Shown here: in pieces, positions 39,181 to 60,681 of the stretch | Layout: every line of letters starts with the position of its first letter | Position numbering within the stretch: the stretch's first letter is position 1 | Origin: Glandiceps talaboti | Taxonomy: Eukaryota; Hemichordata; Enteropneusta; Spengelidae | Direction of reading: 5' to 3' | NCBI RefSeq assembly: GCF_964340395.1 | Contig: NC_135549.1 | Location: forward strand, 8,145,842 to 8,209,841 | DNA: 64,000 bases | Made by a program: the position numbers and the translations under genes | Notes under the pieces: model-generated | Told to the model about the DNA's origin: nothing | Database searches by the model: none | Seen by the model: only the letters and a program-made list of their open reading frames with translations

Positions 39181-40008
39181 TGTAATATTTTATATTTTCT
39201 TAAATATATCTTTTCAAATAAATTGTGGATTGTCAAGAAAGTTATTAACAACCGATAATATTTGGAAAGTAAAAATAGATAGTTTTACTCAAACTACAGA
39301 ATCTATATGAAGATGCTTCACAGATGTTATACCAAGCTACCAACAAACGAGCAGCTTACGGCGAAATCACCATTCTGATCCCGAAAACATGGAGTGACAA
39401 CATTACAATGGAGAGAGCTACTACAGAAACGTATGATATCGCTAATGTAATCGTAGATAACGCAAATCCGGATTATGGCGACACACCATATGTTAAGCAG
39501 CATGAGCCATGTGGTGAAAAGGGTGAATACATGCATTTGACACCAAAATGGATCATTGACAGAGAATGGGCAGAGAGAACGTTTGGTGATTCAGGTAAAT
39601 ACAGTATTAATCAATGTGTCATTAAGTAAAGCCTGGTTCTGTGAGACAATTCGTATTGGTTATTGACCTCTACTCGTGGGGTTATGAAATGTGATAGGCG
39701 TAGACCTCGAGTACTGCTAGTAAGTGTAGATACTTCAAACCGTTGTAAAATATTTACCATAAATGACAATTTTACATTTTAACTATGATTGACGACATTC
39801 ATTATGTGGCAGAGAGGGTAATGCTTTCGTATACGTAGATGCAGCTCATCCAGTGTCATGTGTGTCGAAAAGGGGAGAATACAGCATTTGTTTGTCACCA
39901 GGAGGAATGCTGAGTTAACGTGGTCAAAATATTTGTACCCGGCCCTCCAAGGAAATGTTATCGTTTTGTCTGGCTGTGTTTGTTTGTGTGTGTGTGTGTG
40001 TGTGTACA

Positions 40009-40042
<34 letters not shown>

Positions 40043-43000
40043 CGTGAAGTGTACATGTGTATGTGTCTTAGTCTGTGGACAAAAGTTCTCAAAAACCGAT
40101 GTTTAGAATTTCACTAAACATGGCGGATATATTTATGATACTGTGATTAATAATACGGGCACAACTTTCATATTGCGTGACTAATTTGTATAATTGTGTT
40201 TACTGATTAGAAGATAGCAAATAATGTTGGATACTCTGAGGAAATATTACTGATACCATGACTCTTATGTTGATGTGATTGTTATAACTTGCATATTACA
40301 CATTTAATTTGCATTATTTATGAGTTGAATTGCAAATAATTGTTTAACTGACCATAAATGTCATTCCTTCGATGGCTCGACATATGATGTGATTGCAGTA
40401 ATGTTGTATTTCTTTCCAGGTAAAGTTGTAGTACATGAGTGGGGACATATGCAATGGGGTATATTTGATGAGTATGGCACACGTCCCGATAACCAATATT
40501 ATACCGACACATCCGGTATAGTTGAGGCAACTAGATGTTCGTTCGCAATCACTGGGCAATCCTACGATATTACGAAGTGTGATCGACATGGTTGTGAGCT
40601 ATGTAACACCGATCCTCAATCTGGAATAATTCCAGACCCAGAGTGTGTATTTATCCCTGACGAACCTAACGTAGGGACGGGGTCATACATGTATATCAAC
40701 TATCTTGAATCTGTGAGTATTTAGTCAAGTAGATATTTGCGATAAAACGCCACAGACCAATTGTAATTACAATGATGATGACGCGTACCCCTTAAATATA
40801 AGAACATAGCATGTTCAGTATGAGTATGGGGTAATTTGTGATGCCTTTACGCGATAATTGATTAATATCCCCACCCCTTGGTTTTCTCGAGCCATCGGAC
40901 TGACGGAATGTCAGCAGTCTCTTTAGTGATACGTAAACTCAAACAGACGAATACTAACACCACATATCAAAGTTGATCCTACACAATTTTTCATCAGACC
41001 GTTTGATTCTTATCACTGTATATGTATCTACTGTAGGTGGTACATTTTTGTCATGGTGAATCAAACGATGATGAAAATTCTAGACATAACCCCGAAGCAC
41101 CGAATGACCAAAATGACCAGTGTCGACATAAGAGTGCCTGGGAAGTAATGGACGAGTCTTTGGATTTCTTGAATAATAATCCCCCAATGAACGGTCTAGA
41201 CACAACGCCAATATTTAAGGTTGTCAAGGAAACGGAATTCAGGACGGTACTTGTTATGGATGTATCAGGAAGTATGAGCTCGGTAAGTTCATGTGGGAGT
41301 TGTTCATTTATTGATTATCAAATTCTAAACACACAATTTGGTACACACTAAAATCATACAAATAACATTAACTTAATTCAGATCACCATGGCATCTCGTT
41401 TTTGTCCAAATGAAACAATCTCTCAATTAGTATATTCCTCTGATAATGCAGAACAACAGATTGGAGCTACAACACCAGGCGGCTAGTAAATACATCGGAA
41501 ATACTCTACCCCTCAACAGCTGGGTGGGCATTGTCGAGTTTGGCACCGCGGCAAAAACACTCGCTTCACTAACCAAGATCGTTGACGACGAGACAAGAGA
41601 AAACTTAATAAAACTGATACCAACCAAAACGAGTGGTTCAACTTGCATCGGTTGTGGGCTGGAAGAAGGGATTGAGGTAAAGTATGGAAAAGTTCTACCA
41701 AATGGTTACTTTCTGTAGCATCTGTTGGTACTTGGTAAACATTGGCAATGTCAATGTTATGGATTGGAAGAAAGTTAGATTAAAAAATAAAATTCCTCGA
41801 GCTTGATATTTCAAACAAGATGATAAAAACATCAACGTCAATATGATATGTTTTGCAGCGTTGGCTATGATATGAATGGGGTACAGATGAATGCATTTCC
41901 CTCTAGCTCTCGATAATCATCAGCTAGAAATATGGGTGCATGGCTATAACTCATTAGTTCTGCCTGATATATATTAATACATGTGTCAAAATTGAAATAC
42001 TTGCCAATCATTGCTTCAAGGCCTCATGAACCAAACCCGGCCTCTCTGACAATTAGATGCATTTTGTAATTCAAACTTGCCAGATTATCTTTTCTTCGCT
42101 CAGCAGTTGACTCTACGCATTTCTCAAGTTTGATGGCTGTCGGTTGGTTTAGTCCCAGTGTAAGTGCATATTGCTAATAATGCTGCGACTTTGATTTGCT
42201 TTAGCCTGGGCGTCTTACTAGCACTGCACTGTCGCAATTTGCATATTTTCCGTGCTCATTTCAAAATAAACTGAAAATGGCCGAACATGTAAAGAGTTTG
42301 GAGTAGGGTCATAGTTTCAATGTCTAAAGTTATCTACATTTTAAAGTATAGTAATCTGATCCACAATCGTTTGTTTTTAATAGGTTTTAGAAAAGAGTTC
42401 ATTTGGATACGCAGCCGGTGGAATAATTTTCCTGACAACAGACGGAGCAGAGAATGTCCGTCCTTACATTGAAGATGTCTTGCCGGACCTCATTGCTAAA
42501 GAAGTTATTGTAGATACATTGGCATTCAGTAACAGTGCTGATCCTAAACTGGTCGGACTCTCGGACGACACTGGTGGACGAGCTTGTTGGTATTCAGAGA
42601 GTGACGATTCTACAGCCCTGCATGACTGTTTTACGGCATCAGTAACAGAAAGGACAAGTTCTAGTACAGAAACACCAGTTCAGGTAAACAATGTGTTACA
42701 GTAATGTTTGTTTGGCATTTGAACCCACAAGACTTGAATATGTATATAATTGTGTAAGCTTTAATTCTTGTTCCTTGTACCGTGTAAACGTCATGGGATA
42801 ATTACATGTATAACATTTAAAGTGATGCATTTGCACCTGTGATACAACCCTACTTCCTCTGCCTTCCATATCAAGTCTGTTCGCTTGCTTTTAATACTAG
42901 ATGTAATTTGATAAATGTTGTCATATTTACACAACGTTTTTGTTTTATAGATTGCAAGTTACAAGACGACTGTAGGCGGACGGACAACGGAAGAAGACGG

Positions 43001-46000
43001 CATCTACATAGACTCCACAATTGGTAGAGACACCATCTTCTTTTTCTTCTGGGATTTTAGTAGTAGTCATGAGGTTGACGTCATCATAACTCGACCTGAC
43101 GGTACAACTATTGATACTACTGATCCTCAATATAACAGTGATGCAACCACACGAACCATATATGTCAAGATTGATGGTATCGCTGAGGTATGTGTCTAAA
43201 TTTACTCAAAATCTGCAAGATATGGCATTCCTGACATACTATCAGCTACCAATTTAGAAATCTGATAGGGCTGAAAAAGATGACTATTTAATATGCCGCT
43301 AATCACGCCAAAGTAGGCGTGTAATTTTAAGGCACCGCTGCGATGGCAGGGTAAATAAACCTTCTCGAAATCAATTACAACGCAATGCGAACATTAAAGT
43401 GTAAAGGTGAAAGTGCGCTACCAAAGTTACGATAACTTTTTTTCTTCAAACACCAGCCTTTACAGGAAGAGCAAGCAGTTAGGATTATACGAAATGTCAA
43501 GTTCAGTGTGCCTGGTCACAAATTTTTATGACTGTGTACATACATTCAATATATAAGGTAGCACATAATTATCGCTTCCAGTGTCTGCTCTGTATTTGGT
43601 TAATTGTGTAAACAGTAGCTCCTATAGACACATGGCAGACTTTTGAAGATTGTCCCTATGGTTAAGCATTCCAACAATTGTCTAACCACATGGGTAGCGA
43701 GCATGTAACTGATTGATTGATTGATCGATCGATCGATCGGTTGATTTATTGATTGATTGATTAATTTTTGTGGTGCAATATAACTTATTTTGTGTGTGAT
43801 CAATCAGTTACATGCTCGCTGCCCCCTGTGGTCTAACTTTGCAGTGATCACAATGAAAAACTTTCACAAGGTGAGGCCAATCTCTGCTATCTTTACTGTG
43901 TGTTTGTGTAGCCAGTCTCATTGAACTTGATATATCTTATCTTATCTCATCGAAAATGCATTCTTATTTTGCAACGGCTATGTTTTTATAGCAAACTAAA
44001 AGACCCAAAGTATCATTTGTCTTCGAGAGATAAGCTAGCAAAACTACGGTGTCCTCGTAGACAGATTCGTTACATATAGACATTGTCATTACGAACCGTG
44101 ACGATCACAGTCCACGGAGTAGGTTTATTGTCTGTGATGTTCTTTGAGTAATATCACAAACTTCAATTGCATATCTAGTTATAAGTAAAAATGAATTTTC
44201 AGTTACATACCTAACTCTATTAGTATGTTTACCGACTTTGATGCGCGCATGCACTGGTATTTGAACTGTGATGGAAAATGAAAATATTTTGCATATATTC
44301 TTATTCATGCAAATTACCATTTTACGATCGTTACATGCCTTACTTATTCGAATTTGTTTTACAAACGGATATTTTGATATATTAATCACAACAAACTTAA
44401 GGCAATTTTAATTCAATAATAAATGCGTACTTTAATTGGTTCTTCCAGGTAGGAACATGGGTTTACCAAATCTACAACCCTAGCACGTCTAGTCAAGTAG
44501 TGGAGGTGTCCGTTGATTCTAAATCAATCGATCCTTCAACCCATCCAATACGACTGAGTTCCAATCCAAGTACAGACTATGTGACTGAATCGCCACCTAT
44601 TGTGATAATCTACGCAGACTTGAACCAGGGATATAGTCCTGTTCTGGAGGCGAAAGTGATTGCTGCGGTAGAGAGACCAAGCCCTCACGGTGTTGTTGAT
44701 GTACAACTCCTTGACTCTGGAACAGGTACTGTATATATTTTCACGTACCATATATGACTCATGAATTATAGTTTCTAGGCAGGCGCTGTTGCATTTAATC
44801 GGAAGCGTTGGTTCTTTCGGAAAAAGGGTCTAACATTCAATAGTCCGCATTGACTTTTCACTGAAATGGCAATTGTTTATTGTTTCAGGTATTGCTATTA
44901 CACCGCAAAACACTCTAAACAGAATCATACCACCTATCATACTAAATAAACTGTTGCATGAAAACTGAATATTATCCCAAACAGGTGCTGATATCAAGAA
45001 AGATGACGGTGTATACTCTGGTTACTTTGTTGACTTTATTGAAGCTAGCTGTTCAACTGAATGTCGATACAGCATTCAAGTAACTTCTGATGATACAGAT
45101 GAAACTGCTCAGATAAGAGTGATGAGTAGAATTGGTGCTATGCCTAGGAATTACTGTAAGTAGGAACGTATACAGTACATACAAGTCGTATATAAGATAA
45201 GTAATACTATTGTTTTTGATTTCATTCAGCTACGAACTATAAATTAAGCTTATATAAATTTTGTTAAATCATTGATACTTTGTGGCCGTCGCAGAGAGAT
45301 GGCGCTGAGTTCTACCAACATCTAAAAGCTAGGTTCTAAGATAATTATGGTGATAATTATTTTAGATTAAACATTTTTCAAAATACATGTGTTTACAGCC
45401 ACAGCAACAGTGATAAAACAACTTTGTAAAGTACGACCTATTCTCGAACACCATATAGTGTACAGTTACTGTAGGAACTCTGTGTTCTCGTTATTCTTAT
45501 TTGAGACCTTGGTTATTATACATGAATTTAGTATAAAATATTTTCAGTAGATAACAAGCTTCGCCGTGGAAACTACAAAAGACATACTCGTTGAGGCGCA
45601 AGCGTATGTACATATATTTGTATTTTTATTAATCCCAACATCTGATGAATAATCCTGGCACAAATGTCAGATATTATATTGCCCATATGCATGCCACTTT
45701 ATTTTTTATCATTTGCCAGTCTATACGCCCATGTTATCCATTGTGAGCTTTCCAATAAGACCTTGACCCTTGACCCAATGTTAAAGGTCAAACAGCCAGA
45801 AATATTCGAAGTATATGTATGCCTAGTATGCATCAAGTTGGTCGATCTAAATCGCGTCCGGCAAAAAGGGCATATCCTGTAGTCTGTATATGCAAACCAT
45901 TTTGAGTCTTGCCCTTTAAGATAGTGTGCAGAATGGCAGCCACATTTATCGTAAAAATTATATTTGACCATCAACTCTGAAATCTTAATAGATGGAGATC

Positions 46001-47453
46001 TCGTTTGAGTGTCTTTGCCCATTTTATCCATGACGAGCTTTCCAATTAGACCTTGACCCTTGACCATGATAAGGCCAAACGCCCAAAATATCCTAATATT
46101 CAATTGTTCAAATGTACCTCTGACATGTATGGACCTGTTTCAATCAAACCTGGCACAACTGTCAGATACTGTAGCCCAATTATGATTGGTGGCCATATTA
46201 GTCGGTGAAATAGAATATTAATGAGTACGTTGAAACGCTGGAAGTAAAATTGCGACGAAGACTTGTTTTATTTGTTTTATTTCTTCTGTATCTCACACCC
46301 AGCTGTTATTCCGAGAAAAGACGATGGCGTACCAATCGGTGATTTCAACAGAGTTGTCCAAGGTGGTTTGATTCAAGTCGATGACGCAGTTGACTACGTA
46401 GATTGGAGCGACCCCAACGATGACCCCTTTCCACCAGCACGTATCACAGACTTACGTGTGATCGATACATCGTATGACAATGCAACTGTCACCCTTCAAT
46501 GGACGGCAACTGGTGATGATATGGACAAAGGAACAGGTATGATATACATCCCTGATTTCAGCAATGCCTCTTGACGACTTAATACTAATCCTCATCATTG
46601 TCATTTACAAGAAAATGTGTCATATTTGACGCTGATCATAAACTCATTCGGTATTTTGTTATTGTTTGCCCTCGAATATTTCAAAGTTTGCGGGTCCATT
46701 CAGTTTTACTAAAGCTGGTGAAAGACTACTCAATAACAAAATTAACAGTGCTTTTAAACAACACTGAAATCATATTATTGGGATATTTAAATTGTTGATC
46801 AAAGCCACAAGAAAGTATTCTAGAAAAATCCATCGATAGCAGCCATTGACAATTTAATAATGACAAAAATCATATCTAACATGTTGTTTATTTTGTCCTA
46901 TACAGCAACACTATATGATCTTCGATATGCTACCGACTTCGAGAAGATTGTAAGCGATTTTGATGGCTGTGATCAGTTAACCAATGCTAACCTTACTAAT
47001 GGCACCCTGACTGACCCAAAAGAAAATGGTCAAACGGAAACAGTAACAGCAAACCTGCCCTCAAGTGGTCCGGGATTTACGTACTATTTCTCCATCCGGG
47101 CAATCGATGACGTCGACAACATAGGGGAAAGTTCGAATATTGCCCACACGACAATTGTGGCTGCTGTACCGGGGATAACCACAAACATTCCGACAACCAT
47201 CGACGATGCGACTTCAATATTACCTTACACCCAAACTGATACAGCAACTCTTGCTCAACCAATTTCAGATGACCTGAAAGGATGGCAATTAATGTTACTG
47301 TTGATCACTATTTGCATTCTGGCTCTCGCAGTGATATGTGCTGTCGTTTGGCTGTATATGTACAACAATAAAAAGAAGGGGGTGGCCAAACTCGTACCGT
47401 GTGATGAGGCATCAGAAACACCACCAGTAGAAAATGCAAATTCAAATGTGTAG
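38927..47453 (+). CDS. CLCA-like: Gene D: CLCA-like metalloprotease / chloride channel regulator, complete, 995 aa
   Basis: Exons: 38927-39088, 39300-39594, 40420-40712, 41037-41282, 41452-41676, 42384-42683, 42951-43187, 44449-44725, 44985-45155, 46303-46536, 46906-47453; 2988 nt in frame. MAHHVLLNTLL starts a signal peptide ending near ARNPVHLVNN. The zinc site HEWGHMQWGIFDEY begins at H158. The cysteine-rich segment contains CDRHGCELCN. The VWA metal site DVSGSMS begins at D325, with TCIGCGL and TTDGAEN. The last exon encodes a fibronectin-like end, then a Thr/Pro-rich stalk of about 30 residues that is absent from C and shortened in E. A membrane helix follows at about 940-964, with a 30-residue tail. 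Intron 2 holds a (TG)n-(CG)5 tract, intron 7 (43188-44448) a foldback repeat, and intron 9 (45156-46302) two copies of a dispersed repeat. Exon 2 is almost identical to that of gene E. Confidence 0.94.
39130..39181. repeat. (CTGT)n microsatellite, gene D intron 1
   Basis: About 13 units, 42 bp after the exon 1 donor in an intron of only 211 bp. Confidence 0.95.
39985..40046. repeat. (TG)n followed by (CG)5, gene D intron 2
   Basis: Alternating purine-pyrimidine tract ending TGTGCGCGCGCGCGTG, a classical Z-DNA-prone composition. Confidence 0.9.
43680..43838. mobile_element. Foldback repeat with internal GATT/GATC tract in gene D intron 7
   Basis: 43696-43717 (AGCGAGCATGTAACTGATTG...) and 43799-43820 are perfect 22-bp inverted copies. 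Weaker pairing continues outward (TCTAACCACA against TGTGGTCTAA). The interior is a (GATT)n/(GATC)n tract. Its structure is MITE-like with no coding capacity. Confidence 0.55.
45653..46190. repeat. Two copies of a dispersed repeat rich in GACCTTGACCCTTGACC, gene D intron 9
   Basis: GAGCTTTCCAAT-AGACCTTGACCCTTGACC-type sequence occurs at about 45746-45778 and 46033-46064. CCTGGCACAA-TGTCAGATA-T occurs at 45655 and 46149. The copies are degenerate. Confidence 0.6.
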
Positions 47454-47944
47454 TACAACAAATTAGTAACTATACAGTTATAGAAACACAACAGTTTGTG
47501 ACTATGATTTACTTAAATACTTTACAATGTATCAAGAGAAGCCTACCTGGATGGTTTGCTGTACAGGAAAGCTGTCTCCAAAAGAGCCATTCCAAATCTT
47601 CAAACATGTGTTACATTTCAATGTTCAGACCTATCGAGGTCCTAGGCGATGTTGATTTTCGATTTTTTTTTGTAGCTATCATAACAAAACACGTTTATAA
47701 TTTCTTAATACCATTCGTAGAAGTTTGGCTCATTTGCATTACAATTGCCTGAAGGAAGGAAGGAAGGAAGAGCAGATTTTCCCAACTTCTAATTCACACG
47801 TCACCCGCAAAAAACTATGAATGGGCGTCTTTTATTGAAACGTTCATTCTAGCTTTTATCCTTTTAAACAATGGTTACGGAGTGGTCGATGATTCCAACT
47901 CGCAGATTATTTGAACTATGTAAGTATGAGTATAGTAATCTAGA

Positions 47945-47950
47945 AATAAA
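47945..47950 (+). terminator. Poly(A) signal of gene D
   Basis: AATAAA 492 bp after the gene D stop. The surrounding AGAAATAAACGCAGCATCTG has a clear counterpart downstream of gene E, so the 3' UTR end appears conserved between the two copies. Confidence 0.55.
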
Positions 47951-48576
47951 CGCAGCATCTGAAAATCAAGAGTTGTCTGTCCGTATGCGTGTTGTTGGCG
48001 AGGGTTGTTGGACTTGATAAAGCTAAACCGTCACAAAAGAAGTAAAATTGTAAGAAATTATGAATAAAATGGAAAAACAGCTAATTTTTCGTTCTTGAGC
48101 GTATCATGCTGTTGACTTCTACTCCAAAACTTGAGATGTCCCCACTCTATCTACCCAATGGGTAATTTATTTACCTATATCCGTTACATCAACCGGATAT
48201 ATTGTTTAAGTACTTGAACGATTATCGGTTGTTTTATTCACAAATAACAATGACAAATACAAAGCACAAGGTGGTCATATTAAATGCTTGAAATACTAAA
48301 ATAGAAACATCGCTACTCCTCTAAGGTGATCCCCTATTAATAATCATACCTATCTTTAAATCATTCTAAACCGCATAAATTCAACCCAGGGTAGGTCGTG
48401 TCTTGCCGTATCAGCCTCGCAGCAAATATTTCTGAGGTGTGATAACAAATTTAAATAAAGACCAAATATTTTGTTGGCTGTAATTTCTAAGAATGGAAAT
48501 ATGTCTACGTGTCTACGCATGTTACTTCCTTGTTTAAAGATACGCGACTCAGTGCCCACGTACATACGTACTCGGC

Positions 48577-48584
48577 TTTATAAG
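48577..48584 (+). promoter_or_regulatory. TATA box of gene E
   Basis: TTTATAAG in CGGCTTTATAAGT, 45 bp upstream of the ATG. The copy upstream of gene G is identical. Confidence 0.7.
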
Positions 48585-48621
48585 TGTCTCTGGACCTGTA
48601 TTCATTCACATCAGTACCAAG

Positions 48622-57131
<8,510 letters not shown>

Positions 57132-57774
57132 TACTAGTATTGATAATCATGAAGGCATCCGTAACAATCACTCCATGAATGACAGCAGAGAGATCATTCT
57201 ATTCAAATTATTTATTCAATCTTTTTTGAATTGATAAAATGCCTGTAAATATATTTAAGCATAACTCAGGTACGATCTTTACACCTTACTGATACATCAT
57301 GGTCTTCAATAGCCAATATTTTTCGTTTTGGACAATTTTTAGTCTCTGCATTTGATGACTCTTACTTGTATCACTCCTATAGTAGTTACAATGTTGAATT
57401 TCATCGAGCAGACCTACTTCATTACGGTAGCTCAGATTCAGTTAGATTTAATAAAAATTCTCACAGGGGCTATTTCTGTCGACCACAACTAATGAGCCCA
57501 TAAGATAAATTTAAAAGTTATCATGAACAATAATTCTACATCTTGTATTACACTGAAACCTGCTCGTAAACGCAAGACGAATAGCGGTTCAGTTGTTCCA
57601 AAGTAGAGCATGGTGTGAGCGTGCCTTCAAGCAATTTGTGCATTTTGTCTAGCTTGTGTAAGTTTGAAATACCATTGATGTTGATATTATGAAATCGATA
57701 TTTTCATTTTAATACAGAATGCTTTAGTAATATCATTTTAACTGTATGGGTGTGTGCAAATATAGGATTCAAGA

Positions 57775-57780
57775 AATAAA
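57775..57780 (+). terminator. Poly(A) signal of gene E
   Basis: AATAAA in AAGAAATAAACACGACATCT, 644 bp after the stop, matching the sequence around the gene D signal. Confidence 0.55.
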
Positions 57781-59135
57781 CACGACATCTGAAAATCCAG
57801 ACGAGAGGACCCCGGGCGAGAGGATGGCTTTATTGATCGTTAGAGATAGACTGTTTATCATAATTAATGAACGGATCTGTATCATATTGTTGCTTAGATT
57901 AATATAATTATAAATGTCAATTTCATATTGAGAGAACCATGAACATGAAGCGATGTTGGAAGTTAGGAATATATAGAGGTCACCATTATCATGTCTGATA
58001 TTTATCTTTTTGTACTTATTAATAACTTGATAGGCTGTGACACAAATCCATACAGGCGCAGCAGCCAAGTGTATATTATTGAATATATATAGCATAGGGT
58101 ATAGTATAGCACTGTGTGACCATCTCTCGAGCTAGTTGATGGTCTGAGATCTAGCATATGATAGGTACATATAATATACATTGTACATAGCACTTCACTT
58201 ATCGTATGTTTTGTCAATCACATTCTGATTATGATATTTCATTTCTGTATTGTCCGGATCATCAGGTCATAAGGTCAGTTGCTTTGTATTATTTGTATTG
58301 AATAAATGTTATTGGTAAAGCAATTATAAAATCAATTACTCCTGTGTGTAATCATTTATAACTGCTTGTAAGACTGATTAAATACCTAAATAAATAAATA
58401 AATAAATAAATAAAAAATAAAATTGTACCTATCGGTAGATAGCGACACAGTTGTCAAGTTTGTTAAACGTTTTCATTCATTGCCACCAGAAACGGTCATC
58501 AATACCAAGTGGTTGAACGATCTCCGTCGCATCATTATCTCGACAACATAATTTCTCCAAGCCTATTGGCAATGTGTACGTTCAAAGATATCAGTTAGGT
58601 ACCGTAGATATAATACTGGTAAAATACAATTTATAAATAGACAATGACATACCCATCGAATTGAACCACTTTATTGTCATTTTATGATATCTTTGTAATC
58701 AATTACATGACGAAAAGGTCACCAAGTCCAAGTGGTCGAACAATGTCCATCGCACTATTCCACCGACAACAATTTCCCATTGCTAGGTAGCGTCAATGAC
58801 ATTGTTATAATGAATAGAACAACTTCTAGCCAATCAAAACAAAACATTACTATTACGTAATACCTAAACGTTAGCATCATGTAAAGTAAGCTTTAGCAGT
58901 CTGTCTTAGCTTTGAATATTGCTTTAGTTCCAAACAATGTTTTAAGAGGGAAATGTGTCACATCGAGGCTTATATCAGCTTCGTAGAAAATATTTAAAAT
59001 ATGCGAGTCTGTGCAGTATAACCAGCTATTAAATCTGTGCAGTAATTTGGAAGTTCATAAATTTGCAGACATGTCAAAACTTGGTATTTCCGTGTTTAGA
59101 AATAGATTGATAATCATTGTTGTGCCTACCAACGC
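57781..59135. other. Spacer between genes E and F
   Basis: No gene seen. It holds an (AAAT)n tract at 58387-58414. It also has two degenerate direct repeats about 220 bp apart (58498-58557 and 58719-58776) sharing CCAAGTGGT-GAACRATST-CGTCGCA-like sequence. Confidence 0.5.
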
Positions 59136-59143
59136 TTTATAAA
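59136..59143 (+). promoter_or_regulatory. TATA box of exon F
   Basis: TTTATAAA, 169 bp upstream of the F start codon. Subtracting the 114-bp foldback element and one 9-bp target copy leaves 46 bp, the spacing seen in genes D, E and G. Confidence 0.6.
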
Positions 59144-59181
59144 GGGCACCTTGGAGCTCTGTATCCAGACACAGTGGCAAC

Positions 59182-59295
59182 CAATCTGATTAAAATCTGA
59201 TGTGGTAAAAGCGGCTAGATGCCTTTATTTACCCCTATATGTACATCGTGTTGTTTGTTTAGCCGCTTTCACCACATCAGATTTTAATCAGATTG
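59182..59295. mobile_element. Foldback MITE-like element with 36-bp terminal inverted repeats and 9-bp target duplication
   Basis: The left arm is 59182-59217 (begins CAATCTGATTAAAATCTGAT) and the right arm is 59260-59295. The 36-bp arms are inverted copies with one mismatch around a 42-bp core. AGTGGCAAC stands directly on both sides (59173-59181 and 59296-59304), a 9-bp target site duplication. It has no coding capacity, so it is non-autonomous. A 9-bp duplication is compatible with a Mutator-like superfamily, but the ends alone do not settle this. It lies in the predicted 5' UTR of exon F and its right target copy touches the ATG. Confidence 0.85.
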
Positions 59296-59304
59296 AGTGG
59301 CAAC

Positions 59305-59484
59305 ATGACGCACGAAGATACACATCGAGTCGGAGCTTTACTGCTTTTCTGTTCATGTATTGTGTTGGCATACTCAAGCAGGAACCAAGTCCATTTTGTT
59401 AACAATAATTATAAGTATACTACGCTGTTGGTAGCCATCAACGAAAATGTCGACGAAGACTACCGGATAGTTGAGATCCTTCAG
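59305..59484 (+). CDS. CLCA-like: F: lone CLCA-like first exon (gene fragment or alternative first exon of G)
   Basis: 60 codons from ATG to an intact donor (CTTCAG then GTTAGG), phase 0 like every first exon of the family. It has a hydrophobic signal peptide (GALLLFCSCIVLAYS), then SRNQVHFVNNNY and VAINENVDEDYRIVEILQ, clearly homologous to exon 1 of D and E. Upstream ATG-free sequence and a TATA box support the start. No exon 2-11 homologue follows before gene G begins at 62216. It may be a relic of a deleted gene. Alternatively it may splice to G exon 2 (63815), which the phase allows; that would give G a second promoter and signal peptide. A foldback element interrupts its 5' UTR. Confidence 0.75.
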
Positions 59485-60681
59485 GTTAGGATAATCATTT
59501 TAAAGTGAAACAAATATCATGTTTATGGCAGCCAAACTTGATGGGTATTTTGATGAGAACAAACGGGAAGTTATCAATTAAAAGAATCTACGAAAAAATA
59601 GTATCCAATCACGCGTATAATATATACAAACAGATTGGAAAGTGAAATTTTACCTAACTTAAGAATCGTATCAAGCGTGCTGATCACGTCATGGGTTGAG
59701 GGGCAACAATATTAACAATGACATTGCACAAGGTATGCACTCACCAAACTTGCTGACCAAACATTAAAAATACTGGGTTTTTAGACGTTGTGCAAAAATG
59801 GAATCTTTGACAAGCAAATAATGTTGACATTTCATTTAGCCCATGCCATTGGTCACATTTAGTTCAATCTTGCGGTAATTTTACAGCCCTGATGTATTTA
59901 CATAATCCATCGTATTGAATGTATACGTAGTAACGACTCGTAGGATATGAGTTTACATTGGCTGCCTAGTCGAGTGAAAATAGTTTATCAACACTCATAT
60001 GTCACCTGTAACCAATCTCGCATTCTAATTGGTCCTGCAGATACACAGGCGTATTTTTCACCAACAGCCTTAAGTTATTTTTTCTTGTTGTTGTCATGTG
60101 ATCACTGCACGTCCCCTTGTAAACAAACCAAGCAGGCAACTAGAAATCCAGCTATATAACCAACGTTGTCAACCGAACAAATCATCACCGTTGTATACAT
60201 TGTAACAAGTCTTTTCATGTCACAGGGAAATAGTAAAACAATCCACACAGAACGGTGAAATTCCAGTGACGGCGAACGCATGGTAGTCACGCGATCGTAA
60301 ACATGAATTGTTAAATTAATGAAGGATATCAAAATTACCGTCATAGAGGGTGCAATTTTTGCTTAATTAGAACAACAAAGCATATCACGAACATTTCTGT
60401 ACATTTAATGGAATACAGTACGCAAAACAACGATGCACTCTTTTTTCAGCTGAAGGTTATAGGTTTGAATATATCACAGAGTGAAATGCAAATAGTAAAC
60501 ATTACTGTGCAAACGCGGTGGATAAAGTTTAAGGCTGACGTGTAAACAACCGCATTGCTTTTATCTGAGAGGTGCGTGATACTACGATCAACAGTATAAC
60601 GCGGAAGTGATTTTATTTTAAAATGAAACAGCATTTTTAGACATTCAAAAAAGAATTCATAGTCGCAGTTGACGTATACCT

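Noticed and set aside
45699-46103. 134-codon minus-strand frame in gene D intron 9
   Set aside because: It spans two copies of a dispersed non-coding repeat, which explains the open frame.
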